64,000 bases of DNA. Origin: Allomuricauda sp. ARW1Y1 (GTDB lineage Bacteria; Bacteroidota; Bacteroidia; Flavobacteriales; Flavobacteriaceae). Below the pieces are notes generated by a model, which was given only the letters and a program-made list of their open reading frames with translations, did not search any database and was not told the DNA's origin. The position numbers and the translations under genes were made by a program. Positions 16,511-25,028 of this stretch are shown in pieces; the first letter of the stretch is position 1, and every line of letters begins with the position of its first letter. The DNA is taken from assembly GCF_013407935.1 (NCBI RefSeq), contig NZ_JACBZU010000004.1, forward strand, positions 186,001-250,000. Reading direction: 5' to 3'.

Positions 16511-18028
16511 ATGAACAAAAAGGTTATTCTTATGATTTTGGATGGTTGGGGCAAATCTCCCGATCCAAATGTTTCGGCCATTGAAAAAGCAAACACACCA
16601 TTCGTTGATTCACTCTATAAAAACTACCCAGATGCGGACTTGCTCACCGATGGCATGAACGTAGGGCTACCTGAAGGACAGATGGGAAACAGCGAAGTGG
16701 GGCACATGAATTTGGGAGCTGGACGTATCGTATATCAAGATCTGGCAAAAATCAACAAAGCCGTAAAAGAAGACACCTTAAAAAACGAACAGGTCCTTAA
16801 AGATGCATTCGACTATGCCAAAACCAACAACAAACCCGTCCACTTTTTGGGACTGGTGAGCGATGGTGGGGTGCATAGCCATATCGACCATTTAAAGGCT
16901 TTGATCACAGCTGCCGATGAAAGTGGGGTAGAGCACGCCTATATTCATGCCTTTACAGATGGCCGTGATGTAGATCCCAAAAGCGGAAAGGGCTTTTTGG
17001 TGGACTTGGACCAATTTTGCGCGGACAAAAAGACCCAACTGGCTTCTGTAATCGGAAGATACTACGCCATGGATCGTGACAAACGATGGGAGCGGGTAAA
17101 AATGGCCTACGACGTGGTCGTAAACGCCGAAGGCGAAAAAACCCAGAATATTGGGGGAGCCATGCAAAAGAGCTATGATGAAGGGGTAACCGATGAATTT
17201 ATCAAGCCCTTGGTCATAACCGATTCCAACAATGAACCGCTTGCCAAAATCAAGGATGGTGATGTCATCATTTTCTTTAATTTCAGGACTGATAGGGGCC
17301 GTGAGCTCACGCAGGCCCTGAGCCAGATGGATTTTCACGAGCAAAACATGCACAAATTGGACCTGTATTATGTGACCATGACCAATTATGACGAATCCTT
17401 TAAGGGCATCAAAATCATTTTCAACAAAGAGAACATTAAGGACACTCTCGGTGAAACCCTTGCCAAGCATGGCAAAAAGCAGATTCGAATAGCCGAGACA
17501 GAAAAATATCCGCACGTTACCTTCTTCTTTAATGGTGGACGCGAGGAGCCTTTCGAGGGCGAACAACGGATTCTTTGCCCGTCACCCAAGGTAGCCACAT
17601 ACGACCTTCAGCCAGAGATGAGCGCTTATGACATTCGGGATGCCATCATTCCCGAGCTCAAAAAAGGGGAAGCCGACTTTGTATGCCTCAATTTTGCGAA
17701 TCCTGACATGGTAGGCCACACCGGGGTTATGGAAGCAGCCATCAAAGCGTGTGAAACGGTTGATGAATGCGCGAAGGACGTTATTACCGCCGGATTGGAA
17801 AACGGTTATTCCACCATTGTAATTGCCGACCACGGTAACTGCGACACCATGATCAATCCTGATGGCAGCCCCAATACGGCACATACCACCAATCCAGTTC
17901 CTCTAATTTTGGTGGACAAGGACATCAAAGAAGTACAGAATGGCGTTCTGGGGGATATTGCCCCAACCATACTAAAAATGTTGAACGTTCCGCAACCCGA
18001 AGCCATGACCCAAAAACCATTGGTTTAG
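16511..18028 (+). CDS. gpmI: 2,3-bisphosphoglycerate-independent phosphoglycerate mutase
   Basis: A 505-residue two-domain enzyme that interconverts 3- and 2-phosphoglycerate in glycolysis and gluconeogenesis, using two Mn2+ ions. Seen in the sequence: MILDGWG with metal ligand D11, the phosphoserine motif GNSEVGHMN (S61), the phosphotransferase block DGRDVDP in the middle, and the metal-binding IADHGNCD near the C-terminus. The length is normal. It stands 43 bp before map; map has its own promoter box. Confidence 0.96.
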   Translation: MNKKVILMILDGWGKSPDPNVSAIEKANTPFVDSLYKNYPDADLLTDGMNVGLPEGQMGNSEVGHMNLGAGRIVYQDLAKINKAVKEDTLKNEQVLKDAFDYAKTNNKPVHFLGLVSDGGVHSHIDHLKALITAADESGVEHAYIHAFTDGRDVDPKSGKGFLVDLDQFCADKKTQLASVIGRYYAMDRDKRWERVKMAYDVVVNAEGEKTQNIGGAMQKSYDEGVTDEFIKPLVITDSNNEPLAKIKDGDVIIFFNFRTDRGRELTQALSQMDFHEQNMHKLDLYYVTMTNYDESFKGIKIIFNKENIKDTLGETLAKHGKKQIRIAETEKYPHVTFFFNGGREEPFEGEQRILCPSPKVATYDLQPEMSAYDIRDAIIPELKKGEADFVCLNFANPDMVGHTGVMEAAIKACETVDECAKDVITAGLENGYSTIVIADHGNCDTMINPDGSPNTAHTTNPVPLILVDKDIKEVQNGVLGDIAPTILKMLNVPQPEAMTQKPLV

Positions 18029-18059
18029 GTCAAATACCTTTAAATCGATAGAATCAATT

Positions 18060-18067
18060 TATCTTTG
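18060..18067 (+). promoter_or_regulatory. -7 promoter box for map, adjacent to its start codon
   Basis: TATCTTTG is a perfect -7 box with exactly 4 nt before the ATG at 18072, predicting a leaderless mRNA. A weak TTTA lies at 18039-18042, 17 nt upstream of the box. Confidence 0.55.
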
Positions 18068-18071
18068 CCGC

Positions 18072-18890
18072 ATGATTAAAGTAAAAACAGCAGAGGAAAT
18101 TGAATTGATGCGCGAAAGCGCATTGGTCGTATCCCGTACCTTGGGTATGTTGGCCAAAGAAATAAAGCCCGGTGCCAACCCCTTGAAGTTGGATAAAATG
18201 GCCGAGGACTTCATTCGGGAACAAGGAGCTGAACCTGGCTTTTTAGGGATGTACGATTTTCCGAACACGCTCAACTGGAGCCCCAATGCACAAGTAGTAC
18301 ATGGCATTCCGGGAAATGAACCCCTTAAGGATGGGGATATCATTTCTGTGGATTGTGGGTCCGTAAAAAATGGCTTTTATGGTGACCATGCCTATACATT
18401 TGAAGTGGGTGAAGTGGCCGAGGAAACCAAAAAACTGCTTAAAGTCACCAAAGAATCGCTTTACTTGGGAATAAGGGAATTCAAATTGGGGAACCGCGTA
18501 GGCGATGTGGCCTATGCTATTCAAAAATATACCGAAGACCACGGCTATGGGGTTGTCCGGGAATTGGTAGGTCATGGTTTGGGCCGTGAACTGCATGAAG
18601 ACCCCCAAATGCCCAATTATGGAAAAAGAGGACGAGGTAAAAAGTTTGTCGACGGAATGGTAGTAGCCATAGAGCCCATGATCAATATGGGAACCAAGCG
18701 TATCAAGCAATTACGTGATGGTTGGACCATTTTGACTGCTGATGGCAAACCTAGCGCCCACTTTGAACACGATGTTGCCCTGATTGATGGAAAACCAGAA
18801 CTGCTGTCCACTTTCCAATATATTTACGAAGCTTTGGGCATCACCAGTGATGAAGAGGATGAGTTTCGTAGTAAGAAGTTGGTGCTGTAG
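18072..18890 (+). CDS. map: type I methionine aminopeptidase
   Basis: A 272-residue cytoplasmic enzyme that removes the first methionine from new proteins. All metal ligands are in place: D94 (SVDCGS), D105 (GDHAYT), H168 (GHGLGRE), E201 (AIEPMI) and E232 (HFEHDV), with the substrate histidine H77 (VVHGIPG). The spacing equals that of the E. coli enzyme. The ATG sits 4 nt after a -7 promoter box. The 50 bp after the stop contain the left arm of an inverted repeat around the GxxExxY gene. Confidence 0.96.
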   Translation: MIKVKTAEEIELMRESALVVSRTLGMLAKEIKPGANPLKLDKMAEDFIREQGAEPGFLGMYDFPNTLNWSPNAQVVHGIPGNEPLKDGDIISVDCGSVKNGFYGDHAYTFEVGEVAEETKKLLKVTKESLYLGIREFKLGNRVGDVAYAIQKYTEDHGYGVVRELVGHGLGRELHEDPQMPNYGKRGRGKKFVDGMVVAIEPMINMGTKRIKQLRDGWTILTADGKPSAHFEHDVALIDGKPELLSTFQYIYEALGITSDEEDEFRSKKLVL

Positions 18891-18908
18891 TGATCAGTAA
18901 TCTTTATA

Positions 18909-18933
18909 TTGACACGAATTTCACCAATTTCTC
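18909..18933 (-). repeat. left inverted-repeat arm before the GxxExxY gene
   Basis: Reads TTGACACGAATTTCACCAAT on the plus strand and is the near-exact reverse complement of the arm at 19326-19348: over the 22-base core I count two mismatches. It ends 6 bp before the GxxExxY start codon. A related single copy lies at 8546. Confidence 0.75.
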
Positions 18934-18939
18934 AAATAA

Positions 18940-19323
18940 ATGTCCCAAATCATTTATAAAAACGAATCCTACTTTTTGATTGGTTTGTGCATGGATGTTC
19001 ACAGTGAGCTTGGCAAAGGATTCAGTGAAGCAGTTTATAGCGATGCCCTTGAAATTGAATTAAAGTCCAATGGCGTTCCATTCCAAAAAGAAGTAAAGTT
19101 TGACATCATCTACAAAGGTGAAAAGCTGATGCATCACTATTATGCAGATTATTTGGTAGACGGGAAAATCATCTTAGAGCTTAAGGCCGTCGAAAAAATC
19201 ACCAGTGGACATATCAAACAAACATTGAATTACTTGGCAGCATCAAAAATGAAACTAGGATTAATTGTAAACTTTGGTGAAGATAGTTTAGCCTATAAAA
19301 GAGTAATATTACAATCCAATTAG
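18940..19323 (+). CDS. GxxExxY protein, PD-(D/E)XK nuclease-like
   Basis: A 127-residue protein of the GxxExxY family (PDDEXK_3). The naming motif is GFSEAVY (residues 27-33). The nuclease-like core is D70 (YADYLVDGK) and ELK (ILELKAVE, about 79-81), matching D-X(n)-ExK, with a conserved HIKQTLNYLAAS helix after it. Members of this fold cut or bind nucleic acids, but this family's role has not been shown. The gene is framed tightly by inverted copies of a dispersed repeat (18909-18933, 19326-19348), which suggests it arrived or moves as one unit. No transposase is present. Confidence 0.88.
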   Translation: MSQIIYKNESYFLIGLCMDVHSELGKGFSEAVYSDALEIELKSNGVPFQKEVKFDIIYKGEKLMHHYYADYLVDGKIILELKAVEKITSGHIKQTLNYLAASKMKLGLIVNFGEDSLAYKRVILQSN

Positions 19324-19325
19324 AG

Positions 19326-19348
19326 GAAATTCGTGTAATTCGTGTCAA
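19326..19348 (+). repeat. right inverted-repeat arm after the GxxExxY gene
   Basis: Begins 3 bp after the GxxExxY stop codon, reads GAAATTCGTGTAATTCGTGT and continues CAA. It is the inverted partner of 18909-18933 and contains the GTG used as the start of the next gene. Confidence 0.75.
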
Positions 19349-20106
19349 AACTGTTTAAATATTTTCTGAATCTAATCCCTCGTCCTTTACTCATCCGATT
19401 GAGCTATTGGGTGCGTCCGTTGATTGCCTTTTCCCTAAAGGGAAAAACATATACCGACCCCATCGATGGAAAAAGTTTCAGGAAGTTTTTGCCTTACGGA
19501 TACGAAAATCCTCGTGAAAACGTCCTCTCCCCCTCTACGCTATCCCTGGAAAGGCATCGACTCTTGTGGCTCTATCTCAAAAATAAGACAGACTTCTTTA
19601 CCAGGCCCATAAAACTGTTGCACTTTGCACCCGAGCAGGCCTTTTATCAGCGCTTTAAAAAGTTGGACCATATTACCTACACTACTACTGATCTGAATTC
19701 GCCATTGGCCGATGTAAAAGCGGATATTTGCCACTTACCTTTTGATGACGACACTTTTGATGTCATCTTGTGCAACCATGTGCTGGAGCATATCCCCGAT
19801 GACACCAAAGCCATGCAGGAGCTTTACCGTGTGATGAAACCGGGAGGTTGGGGCATATTTCAAATTCCGCAGGACCTAAAAAGGGAGCAAACCTTTGAGG
19901 ACAATACCATTACCGACCGAAAGGAGCGGGCACGGATTTTCGGTCAGTACGACCATGTACGCATTTACGGAAGGGATTATTTTGATAAGCTTCGTAGTGT
20001 AGGCTTCAAGGTTGAAGAAGTGGATTACACCAATACACTTCCAAAGGAAGATGTAGAAAAGTACCGTTTGGCCAAGGGGGAAATCATCCCGCTGGTAAAA
20101 AAGTGA
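19342..20106 (+). CDS. class I SAM-dependent methyltransferase
   Basis: A 254-residue protein whose C-terminal two thirds hold a Methyltransf_11-like core: KLLHFAPEQAF takes the place of SAM motif I (about residues 91-101), TTDLNSPLADVKADICHLPFDDDTFDVILCNHVLEHI follows at about 114-150 (acidic loop and motif II), then VMKPGGWGIFQIP. The N-terminal 60 residues are basic and hydrophobic. The GTG start at 19342 lies inside a dispersed repeat arm, so the original start codon may have been replaced; no ATG is available nearby. The substrate is unknown. It is convergent with apbE and ends on the base before it. Confidence 0.8.
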   Translation: MSKLFKYFLNLIPRPLLIRLSYWVRPLIAFSLKGKTYTDPIDGKSFRKFLPYGYENPRENVLSPSTLSLERHRLLWLYLKNKTDFFTRPIKLLHFAPEQAFYQRFKKLDHITYTTTDLNSPLADVKADICHLPFDDDTFDVILCNHVLEHIPDDTKAMQELYRVMKPGGWGIFQIPQDLKREQTFEDNTITDRKERARIFGQYDHVRIYGRDYFDKLRSVGFKVEEVDYTNTLPKEDVEKYRLAKGEIIPLVKK

Positions 20107-21114
20107 TTATTTCTTGACCAAGGTTTCAAAGCCAGGGGTAAAAAACTCTTGTGTTGCCCCATTTTTGTCCAAATAGATGATATAGGCTTCAAGTTCATCA
20201 TGATTCTGAAGTACATCCTTTGAGTCTTCCAGATCCAACGCCATAAAAGTGGTGGCATAAGCATCGGCCACGGCACAGGTCTTAGCAACAACGCTGGTGG
20301 CCAATACATTGGAATTTTTGGTATATCCCGATTTCGGGTCGATGGTATGCACAAACTTCTCGCCCGTTTCTGGGTCTACCCTAAATTTTCGATAGTTTCC
20401 AGATGATGCCATGGCCACATCCTCCAAGGAAACGATTTGCTTCAGTTGACGTCCTGTTTCCACTTGGGGGTCATCAATACCTACGGTCCATTGCTTTCCG
20501 GACACCAAATTAGTTCCCTTGGCCAAGACTTCGCCGCCAACTTCAACAAGATAATTCTTAATACCTTTTTGGTCGAGCATAGCTCCCAATCTATCAATGG
20601 CATAACCTTTGGCCACAGCATTGAAATCGAAACGAATGGATGGATGTTCCTTAGTTATGGTATTATCTGTATTCAGTTTCACTTTTTCCCATCCTACATA
20701 TTGCAACAAGCTGTCCACACGAAGGCTATCGAGCTCTATCTGCTCCCCTGGTCCAAAGCCCCATGCGTTTGCCAAAACACCGATGGTAGGGTCAAAATAA
20801 CCGTTTGAAGCCTTATGGACCTCGCTAGATACCTCAAAAACCTCCCTAAACATATCATCTACCTGAATGGTGGAGTCCCCAGCATTGATTTTTGAAATAT
20901 CAGAATCAGGAATATAGGTGGACATAGACTGGTTAAGCACCTGAAACACCGAATCAATTTCTTGTTGGTAGTCCAACTCCCCATCCGCAATATAGATGAT
21001 GGAGTAGGTGGTTCCCAAGGCATTGCCCCAGGATTGGTTTTTGATGTGCTCTTTGGGTGTACAACTTGCCAAAAAAAGCACCATCAAGATTAAAGTAATC
21101 GGTTTGTTCTTCAT
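20107..21114 (-). CDS. apbE: FAD:protein FMN transferase, lipoprotein
   Basis: A 335-residue ApbE protein. It links FMN through a phosphoester bond to a threonine of target proteins, in this context NqrB and NqrC, whose genes lie upstream on the same strand. It is exported and lipid-anchored: MKNKPITLILMVLFLASC with the lipobox cysteine at 18. Family motifs are visible: MSTYIPDSDISKIN, GYFDPTIGVLANAWGFGPG, FDFNAVAKGYAIDRL and the DVAMASSGNYRKF stretch, plus HTIDPKSGY (H and D of the Mg/FAD site). The gene follows the conserved 119-residue gene without a gap. Confidence 0.94.
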   Translation of the reverse strand: MKNKPITLILMVLFLASCTPKEHIKNQSWGNALGTTYSIIYIADGELDYQQEIDSVFQVLNQSMSTYIPDSDISKINAGDSTIQVDDMFREVFEVSSEVHKASNGYFDPTIGVLANAWGFGPGEQIELDSLRVDSLLQYVGWEKVKLNTDNTITKEHPSIRFDFNAVAKGYAIDRLGAMLDQKGIKNYLVEVGGEVLAKGTNLVSGKQWTVGIDDPQVETGRQLKQIVSLEDVAMASSGNYRKFRVDPETGEKFVHTIDPKSGYTKNSNVLATSVVAKTCAVADAYATTFMALDLEDSKDVLQNHDELEAYIIYLDKNGATQEFFTPGFETLVKK

Positions 21115-21474
21115 CTATATTTCAATTAATCCTTGATAATCCACTACATATTCCTCGTTCAGATACAACGGCTCGGTCCTATCCGCCGCATTGGAAAGCC
21201 CCACGCCCGCAAAGTAGGTTCTTGCCTCGAACTTTTCTGCATGGTTCTTGACTTTCTGCATCAATTCCTTATCATATTCCCTGGGATTGAATGGAAATTC
21301 CACATTACGCACGACAATGAAGTGTAGTATCTTTTCTTTAAGACACACATATTGAGGATTTTTTTTGAGTTTACTGTTGATGGCCATAAACTCAAATCCA
21401 TCCGCTTCCATCTCTCGGCCCACAATGTTCATGGCCAAGTTATGAAGTTCCTGTTCTGTTAATTCTCTTCCCAT
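21115..21474 (-). CDS. conserved 119-residue protein between nqrF and apbE
   Basis: A 119-residue soluble protein beginning MGRELTEQELHNLAMNIVGR and containing FEFMAINSKLKKNPQYVC, FIVVRNVEFPFNPREYDKEL and FEARTYFAGVGLSNA. It has no export signal and no membrane span. I do not recognise a domain. Its place between nqrF and apbE, abutting apbE, suggests a link with Na+-NQR maturation, but that is inference; some relatives in databases may carry an NqrF-like name only because of this position. The start at 21474 is preferred over an earlier in-frame codon that would run into the terminator hairpin upstream. Confidence 0.75.
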   Translation of the reverse strand: MGRELTEQELHNLAMNIVGREMEADGFEFMAINSKLKKNPQYVCLKEKILHFIVVRNVEFPFNPREYDKELMQKVKNHAEKFEARTYFAGVGLSNAADRTEPLYLNEEYVVDYQGLIEI

Positions 21475-21481
21475 ACCTAAC

Positions 21482-21510
21482 AAAAAAACCGATGCTGGGA
21501 GCATCGGTTT
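21482..21510 (-). terminator. intrinsic terminator between nqrF and the small conserved gene
   Basis: AAACCGATGCT pairs perfectly with AGCATCGGTTT around GGG (21486-21510). On the minus strand the hairpin is followed by a run of T. It lies between nqrF and the 119-residue gene, so the latter and apbE get only read-through from the nqr operon or have their own promoter. Confidence 0.85.
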
Positions 21511-21561
21511 GGTTTTATATTCCCTCTCGACAATGCTCGAGGTGCTATATCATCTTGATTT

Positions 21562-22872
21562 CTATCCACCAAAGTCATCAAATCTGATATTCTCATCTGG
21601 AATACCAAAGTCCTCGCCCATTTTTTGAACGGCTTTGTTCATCAATGGAGGTCCACAGAAATACAATTCGATGTCTTCAGGGGTTTCGTGATGGTTCAGG
21701 TAGTTATCGATAACGCAGTTGTGGATAAATCCAACAAATCCGTCGCCTTCCTCATCATTGATATCTTTCTTCACCTTCCAGTTATCCTCTTCCAATGGCT
21801 CAGAAAGTGCCATATAGAATTTAAAGTTGGGGAATTCCTTCTCCAATTGCTTAAAGTGGTCGATGTAGAACAGCTCTCTCTTGGAACGTCCTCCGTACCA
21901 ATAGGTCACTTTTCTATCCGTTTTCAACGTCTTGAACAAATGGTACAAGTGGGAACGCATCGGGGCCATACCGGCACCACCACCTACGTATAGCATCTCT
22001 GCTTCGGATTCGTTGATAAAGAATTCACCGAACGGACCGGAAATGGTTACAGGATCGCCTTCTTTCAAACTAAATATGTAAGAGGAAGCAATACCTGGGT
22101 TTACGTCCATCCATCCGTTTTTGTTACGATCCCATGGTGGGGTCGCAATACGGACATTCAACATAATTTCTCTTCCTTCCGCAGGGTAAGAAGCCATAGA
22201 ATAGGCTCTCTCAACCGTCTCGGGGTTCTTCATGACCAATGGCCACAAATTGAATTTATCCCATTCCGCTTGGAACTTATCTGGAGTTTCATGCTCCTCA
22301 GGGTGGGCGGTGATATCGATATCCGAATATTTTACCTCACATGGGGGTATTTCAATTTGGATATATCCACCAGCCTTGTAGTTCATATCCTCTGGAATTT
22401 CCACTACAAATTCTTTAATAAAAGAGGCTACGTTATAATTACGCACTACTTTGGCATCCCATTTTTTGATACCGAACACCTCTTCTGGAATCGTAATTTC
22501 CATATCCTGCTTTACTTTGACCTGACAGGCCAAACGCGCTCCTTCTTGCAATTCCTTTTTGGAGAAATGAGGAGTCTCCGTAGGAAGCGCCTCTCCTCCA
22601 CCGGAGAGCACATGGCACTCGCACTGGATACAAGTTCCACCACCACCACAGGCGGATGGCAAGAATATTTTTTGATTACCCAAAGTGGACAACAACGATC
22701 CACCAGAACCCACTTCCAACTCTTTTTCGCCATTAATGGTAATGGTTACGGGGCCAGATGGTGATAATTTTTCCTTAGTGAACAGCAACAATGCCACCAA
22801 CACTAACAACAAAACAAGAAATGCAACTACTGTTATTAAGATAGTACCTCCGGTACTTGCGGCTAATATCAT
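21562..22872 (-). CDS. nqrF: Na+-NQR subunit F
   Basis: A 436-residue subunit that accepts electrons from NADH. The order is an N-terminal membrane helix ([21 protein letters not shown]), a ferredoxin domain with 2Fe-2S cysteines C75, C81, C84 and C116, then an FAD-binding domain (RAYSMASYP) and an NADH-binding domain ([31 protein letters not shown]). It is the last gene of nqrABCDEF, 3 bp after nqrE, and is followed by a terminator. Confidence 0.96.
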   Translation of the reverse strand: MILAASTGGTILITVVAFLVLLLVLVALLLFTKEKLSPSGPVTITINGEKELEVGSGGSLLSTLGNQKIFLPSACGGGGTCIQCECHVLSGGGEALPTETPHFSKKELQEGARLACQVKVKQDMEITIPEEVFGIKKWDAKVVRNYNVASFIKEFVVEIPEDMNYKAGGYIQIEIPPCEVKYSDIDITAHPEEHETPDKFQAEWDKFNLWPLVMKNPETVERAYSMASYPAEGREIMLNVRIATPPWDRNKNGWMDVNPGIASSYIFSLKEGDPVTISGPFGEFFINESEAEMLYVGGGAGMAPMRSHLYHLFKTLKTDRKVTYWYGGRSKRELFYIDHFKQLEKEFPNFKFYMALSEPLEEDNWKVKKDINDEEGDGFVGFIHNCVIDNYLNHHETPEDIELYFCGPPLMNKAVQKMGEDFGIPDENIRFDDFGG

Positions 22873-22875
22873 CTT

Positions 22876-23616
22876 TTATTTGTTTAAGGCTTCGTTATAA
22901 GAGATTGCTTTTTCGTCTTCCTCAATCTCCTTTTTAATTTCTTTTTCCTTTTGGGTCTCCGCAGTGGTGCTTTGGGTCTCCTCTGGTGGTTCGTTATCCC
23001 CGGTAAGCATACCACCGAAGCTTTGGAACCCGATTCCCATCAAACCTGTTATGATAAAGGTAATGCCCAATCCGCGCAAGGGTGCGGGCACATTGGAGTA
23101 ACGAATCTTTTCACGGATGGCGGCAATGGCCAAAATAGCCAAGAACCAACCAATACCGGAGCTGATTCCGTAGTTCAATGCCAAACCGATGTTAGGGATA
23201 TCCCTGGTCTGCATGAACAAAGACCCCCCAAGAATGGCACAGTTTACCGCAATCAATGGCAAAAAGATACCCAAGGAGTTGTACAAGGATGGAGAAAATT
23301 TCTCCACTACAATTTCTACCAGCTGAACCATCGTCGCGATAGTTGCAATAAAAAGAATGAAGGACAAAAAGCTTAGGTCATAATCGGCATATTCAGGACC
23401 CAACCATACCAAAGCTCCATCTTGAAGCAAATATTTGTCCAACAACCAGTTCAATGGTACGGTAACACCCAATACGAATATTACGGCTGCCCCCAAACCT
23501 ACAGCTGTGGTCACTTTTTTGGATACGGCCAAATAGGAACACATGCCCAAAAAGACCGCAAACACCATATTGTCTACGAAGATTGATCTAAAAAATAATT
23601 CTAAATGCTCTAACAT
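22876..23616 (-). CDS. nqrE: Na+-NQR subunit E
   Basis: An integral membrane subunit with six predicted helices (FAVFLGMCSYLAVSKKV, NCAILGGSLFMQ, GIGWFLAILAIAAIREKI). It forms with NqrD the membrane core, including a cysteine-bound iron centre between the two. At 246 residues it is about 45 longer than the usual 200, the excess being a highly charged C-terminal tail (EEPETQ-type, then EKEIKKEIEEDEKAISYNEAL). The neighbours nqrD and nqrF lie within 11 and 3 bp. Confidence 0.95.
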   Translation of the reverse strand: MLEHLELFFRSIFVDNMVFAVFLGMCSYLAVSKKVTTAVGLGAAVIFVLGVTVPLNWLLDKYLLQDGALVWLGPEYADYDLSFLSFILFIATIATMVQLVEIVVEKFSPSLYNSLGIFLPLIAVNCAILGGSLFMQTRDIPNIGLALNYGISSGIGWFLAILAIAAIREKIRYSNVPAPLRGLGITFIITGLMGIGFQSFGGMLTGDNEPPEETQSTTAETQKEKEIKKEIEEDEKAISYNEALNK

Positions 23617-23627
23617 GCTTCCTCAGT

Positions 23628-24275
23628 TTATGCTTCTTCAATTAATGCCCTGTTTCTGGAGCGTTGCACCCATATAATGATTCCTACGACAATCAGCGCT
23701 GCAGGCGGTATGATCATAAAACCGTTGTTCTCGTATCCGATGGAGTACAATCCGGTTTTGGCGATGGGGTCTCCAAGCACTTTGATTCCGAACAATGTCC
23801 CAGAACCTAAAAGTTCCCTAAAGAAACCAACAATTACAAGGATCACACCATATCCCAACGCGTTTCCGATCCCATCAAGAAAGGCTCTTCTTGGGCCATT
23901 TCCGAGTGCGAATGCCTCAAAACGTCCCATGATGATACAGTTGGTAATGATAAGTCCAATAAAAACGGACAAGGTTTTACTAAGGTCATAGGCAAATGCC
24001 TTCAACACTTGATCCACAATAATTACCAAAGCGGCAACAACCACCAACTGGACAATAATCCTGATTTTGGAAGGGATAATATTCCTGATCAATGATATGA
24101 CCACGTTACCTACTCCCATTACAAACAATACGGATATCGCCATCACTACCGAAGCTTTCAATTCTGCGGTAATCGCCAAGGCAGAACAGATACCCAATAC
24201 CTGAATGGTAATGGGGTTGTTATCGGCCAACGGGTCTTTTATAAGATTTGCATCTTTTTTTGATAGTAGCGCCAT
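23628..24275 (-). CDS. nqrD: Na+-NQR subunit D
   Basis: A 215-residue membrane protein with about six helices, homologous to NqrE and RnfA/E. Diagnostic parts are the start LIKDPLADNNPITIQVLGICSALA and ITNCIIMGRFEAFALGNGPR in the middle. It shares the iron site and the ion path with NqrE. It sits between nqrC (1 bp gap) and nqrE (11 bp gap) in the operon. Confidence 0.95.
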   Translation of the reverse strand: MALLSKKDANLIKDPLADNNPITIQVLGICSALAITAELKASVVMAISVLFVMGVGNVVISLIRNIIPSKIRIIVQLVVVAALVIIVDQVLKAFAYDLSKTLSVFIGLIITNCIIMGRFEAFALGNGPRRAFLDGIGNALGYGVILVIVGFFRELLGSGTLFGIKVLGDPIAKTGLYSIGYENNGFMIIPPAALIVVGIIIWVQRSRNRALIEEA

Positions 24276-24276
24276 A

Positions 24277-25026
24277 TTAATTGGATCTAATAGTTTGTAA
24301 ATAAGGTTTGTAAAGCTTCAAGCTCTCTTTTATCATGGCGCTTACCCCGTTTCCGGTAATGGTAGCACCTGCCAAGGCATCCACTTCATTGTCTTCTTTA
24401 TTTTCGTTTAGGGGATCGTTGTTTCCTTTGGCTACCTGAACACCTTCGTATGTATCCCCGTCCATTACGGATTCTCCTTTAAAGTCATCCATAAAGAAAC
24501 GTTGGTTAATGTTGGAACCGAGTCCGGGCGTTTCTCCTTTGTGATCAAAAAAGACCCCTTTGATTTCCATATTCTCTCCAACGGACATATATCCCCAAAT
24601 AGCATCCCAAAGTCCTTTACCGTACATAGGGATGATATAATATTTCTCACCGTCCTTTTCTCCGACCAAGAGCGGAAGTTCTGCGTTTCCACCGCTTTTG
24701 GCTTCAGCAAGTGCCTTCTCTACGTTGATCAAATAGGCGTTGTCCCTTTCAACCACTTGGGAACCGTCCCATACCAATTGTTGGGTGATGTATTTTGAAA
24801 ATGCGCCCTCTACCTCGGAAGTAGGCACAAAAGAAACATCTCCATCGCCTTCATTCTCATTGACACCCATGGCATAAAGGATGTTCTGTTGCTTTTCAAA
24901 GCGCACGTTCTCATCTATCATTGGCTTAAGGCCGGACGCAACAAAAGCAAGGAGCGATCCGACAACAACAACCATTAGCACTGCAAAAATTACAGTGTAG
25001 CCATTCTTTTCTGTATTGACTGCCAT
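24277..25026 (-). CDS. nqrC: Na+-NQR subunit C
   Basis: A 249-residue subunit with one N-terminal membrane helix (VIFAVLMVVVVGSLLAFVASG) and a periplasmic FMN-binding domain. The flavinylation motif is DALAGATIT with the acceptor threonine T222, fitting the ApbE consensus Dxx(S/T)GA(T/S) apart from A for S/T. FMN attached here by ApbE receives electrons from NqrF. It lies 2 bp after nqrB. Confidence 0.95.
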   Translation of the reverse strand: MAVNTEKNGYTVIFAVLMVVVVGSLLAFVASGLKPMIDENVRFEKQQNILYAMGVNENEGDGDVSFVPTSEVEGAFSKYITQQLVWDGSQVVERDNAYLINVEKALAEAKSGGNAELPLLVGEKDGEKYYIIPMYGKGLWDAIWGYMSVGENMEIKGVFFDHKGETPGLGSNINQRFFMDDFKGESVMDGDTYEGVQVAKGNNDPLNENKEDNEVDALAGATITGNGVSAMIKESLKLYKPYLQTIRSN

Positions 25027-25028
25027 AA

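Noticed and set aside
18940..19323. GxxExxY gene as part of a restriction or defence island
   Set aside because: Neighbours are map and a housekeeping-type methyltransferase without DNA-methylase motifs; no other defence gene is near.
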